From the NCBI RefSeq assembly GCF_012935325.2, contig NZ_JABBYG020000013.1:124001-188000 (forward strand): 64,000 bases of DNA, in the 5' to 3' direction. The stretch comes from Paenibacillus sp. PL91. Its GTDB lineage: Bacteria > Bacillota > Bacilli > Paenibacillales > Paenibacillaceae. Below are positions 63,089 to 64,000 of the stretch, in pieces. Each line of letters opens with the position of its first letter. The stretch's first letter is position 1. Below the pieces are notes generated by a model. The model saw nothing but the letters and a program-made list of their open reading frames with translations. It was not told the origin of the DNA and made no database searches. The translations under genes and the position numbers were made by a program.

Positions 63089-63814
63089 TTAATCCAACAT
63101 CCTTCCTGCCTCGCGATCGAGCAATACGATTACGCGTGCATGTGTTTGCAGCAATGAGGCTGGCACGTTTGTAGTGATCGGTCCAGTCAATGCTTCTTTA
63201 ACAATACTGGCTTTGTCCGCCCCGCGAACGACCAATACGATTGTGTTTGCTTTCAAGATCGAGCCTACGCCCATTGTAATTGCATATTTAGGCACTTCGT
63301 CCATAGAGGCGAAGAAACGCGCATTTGCTTCGAGAGTTTCCTGCTTCAGCTTTACAGCGTGAGTGCCGCCCGATAGATTGGCATCAGGCTCGTTAAAGCC
63401 GATATGACCGTTATGGCCTAGACCAAGCAATTGGATATCAACCGGCTGTGCGTCAAGCATAGCATCGTACCGAGTGGATTCCTCATGGATGTTCTCTGCC
63501 ATGCCGTTAGGCAAATGGGTTTGATCCGAAGGGATATCGATATGAGCAAATAAATGCTTATTCATATAGTAAGCGTAGCTTTGATCGTTATCAGCCGTTA
63601 GGCCGACATACTCGTCCAGATTGAACGTCGTTACATCCTTGAAGCTAACCTTTTTTTGATTGTAGGACTCTACTATTTTGTCATAAATTCCGATAGGTGT
63701 CGATCCTGTTGCTAGTCCAAGCACCGCGTTTGGTTTCTCGTTTACGAGGTTGATGAACAGAGCTGCTGCATAAGCGTCCAATTCCTGCTGCGTATCAAAC
63801 TTAATAATTTCCAT
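63089..63814 (-). CDS. nagB: Glucosamine-6-phosphate deaminase
   Basis: 241 residues. GLATGSTPIGIYD phosphate loop, NLDEYVGL with catalytic Asp, GLGHNGHIGFNEP with catalytic His, and VRGADKA. Produces fructose-6-P and ammonia. AAGGAGG precedes the ATG. First gene of nagBA. The short Gram-positive form. Confidence 0.94.
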   Translation of the reverse strand: MEIIKFDTQQELDAYAAALFINLVNEKPNAVLGLATGSTPIGIYDKIVESYNQKKVSFKDVTTFNLDEYVGLTADNDQSYAYYMNKHLFAHIDIPSDQTHLPNGMAENIHEESTRYDAMLDAQPVDIQLLGLGHNGHIGFNEPDANLSGGTHAVKLKQETLEANARFFASMDEVPKYAITMGVGSILKANTIVLVVRGADKASIVKEALTGPITTNVPASLLQTHARVIVLLDREAGRMLD

Positions 63815-63846
63815 TTGTGTGCCTCCTTGATGGATTCGTTACTTTT

Positions 63847-63875
63847 ATTTTATATGAGTTTCGAGCGATTAACAA
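63847..63875 (-). promoter_or_regulatory. nagBA promoter
   Basis: On the minus strand TTGTTA (63870-63875), 17-bp spacer, TAAAAT (63847-63852), giving a start near 63840. Confidence 0.6.
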
Positions 63876-63882
63876 TATAAAA

Positions 63883-63918
63883 TGATTGTAAAAATCAAAT
63901 TTATGATTGCAAAAATCA
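63883..63918. promoter_or_regulatory. Two operator-like repeats upstream of nagBA
   Basis: TGATTGTAAAAATCA (63883-63897) and TGATTGCAAAAATCA (63904-63918), identical but for one base, each with TGATT / AATCA arms, and exactly 21 bp apart. They lie just upstream of the -35, about -50 and -71 from the predicted start. Confidence 0.6.
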
Positions 63919-64000
63919 TTAATTTGATGGATGGTGTATGGTTGCGTCGCCAAAAGATCAGTAGAAAAAAATTCACCTTCCTTATGATGCCACACTTGCA

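Overview
The window looks like chromosomal DNA of a spore-forming, low-to-mid G+C Firmicute, most likely Paenibacillus or a close relative. The evidence is strong GGAGG-type ribosome binding sites with many GTG/TTG starts, SinI/SinR, EcsAB, YheC/YheD and YtrH/YtrI sporulation proteins, and a dnaE-accDA-pyk-fxsA-citZ-icd-mdh neighbourhood resembling Bacillus. No rRNA, tRNA, insertion sequence or CRISPR array was found.

Region 1 (1-7.6 kb) is the most unusual part. A SinI-like antirepressor gene and a SinR-like repressor gene converge. SinR is divergent from a complete lasso-peptide operon of the paeninodin type: cyclase C, a 47-residue precursor missed by ordinary ORF calling, an HPr-kinase-like peptide kinase, B1 (RRE/PqqD-like), B2 (transglutaminase-like protease) and an ABC exporter. 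A consensus sigma-A promoter (867-895) is surrounded by three 16-bp palindromes (810, 904, 950). These are built from GTTCTTT half-sites, the known SinR recognition motif, so the cluster is probably under Sin-type biofilm/transition-state control. A metallophosphoesterase gene follows.

Region 2 (7.6-22.9 kb) holds mostly ordinary genes. They are an AraC regulator divergent from a PhyH dioxygenase, a DAACS symporter, two small conserved proteins, an HRDC protein, a zinc phospholipase C-like protein, CheX, an SDR, a DEAD-box helicase, an SLH-domain surface protein, EcsAB, an aminotransferase and another AraC regulator.

Region 3 (22.9-28.7 kb) contains a 124-bp tandem repeat array next to psd, and two decayed genes. 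One is a TspO/MBR-family gene with a frameshift. The other is a pyridoxamine-phosphate-oxidase-family gene with one in-frame stop.

Region 4 (28.8-39.3 kb) has four tandem YheC/YheD ATP-grasp paralogues with a GNAT gene, a divergent YheA-like gene, and ytoI-ytpI-ytrI-ytrH.

Region 5 (39.4-59.3 kb) is core metabolism and DNA replication/repair: dnaE, a PgpA-like gene, accD-accA, pyk, a thioesterase, fxsA, ppk/ppx, citZ-icd-mdh and recQ. A perfect CcpC-type dyad precedes citZ, and a structured G+C-rich element separates icd from mdh.

Region 6 (59.5-64 kb) carries a PfkB sugar kinase with a DeoR regulator, convergent with the nagB-nagA amino-sugar operon. Two phased operator-like repeats lie upstream of nagB.
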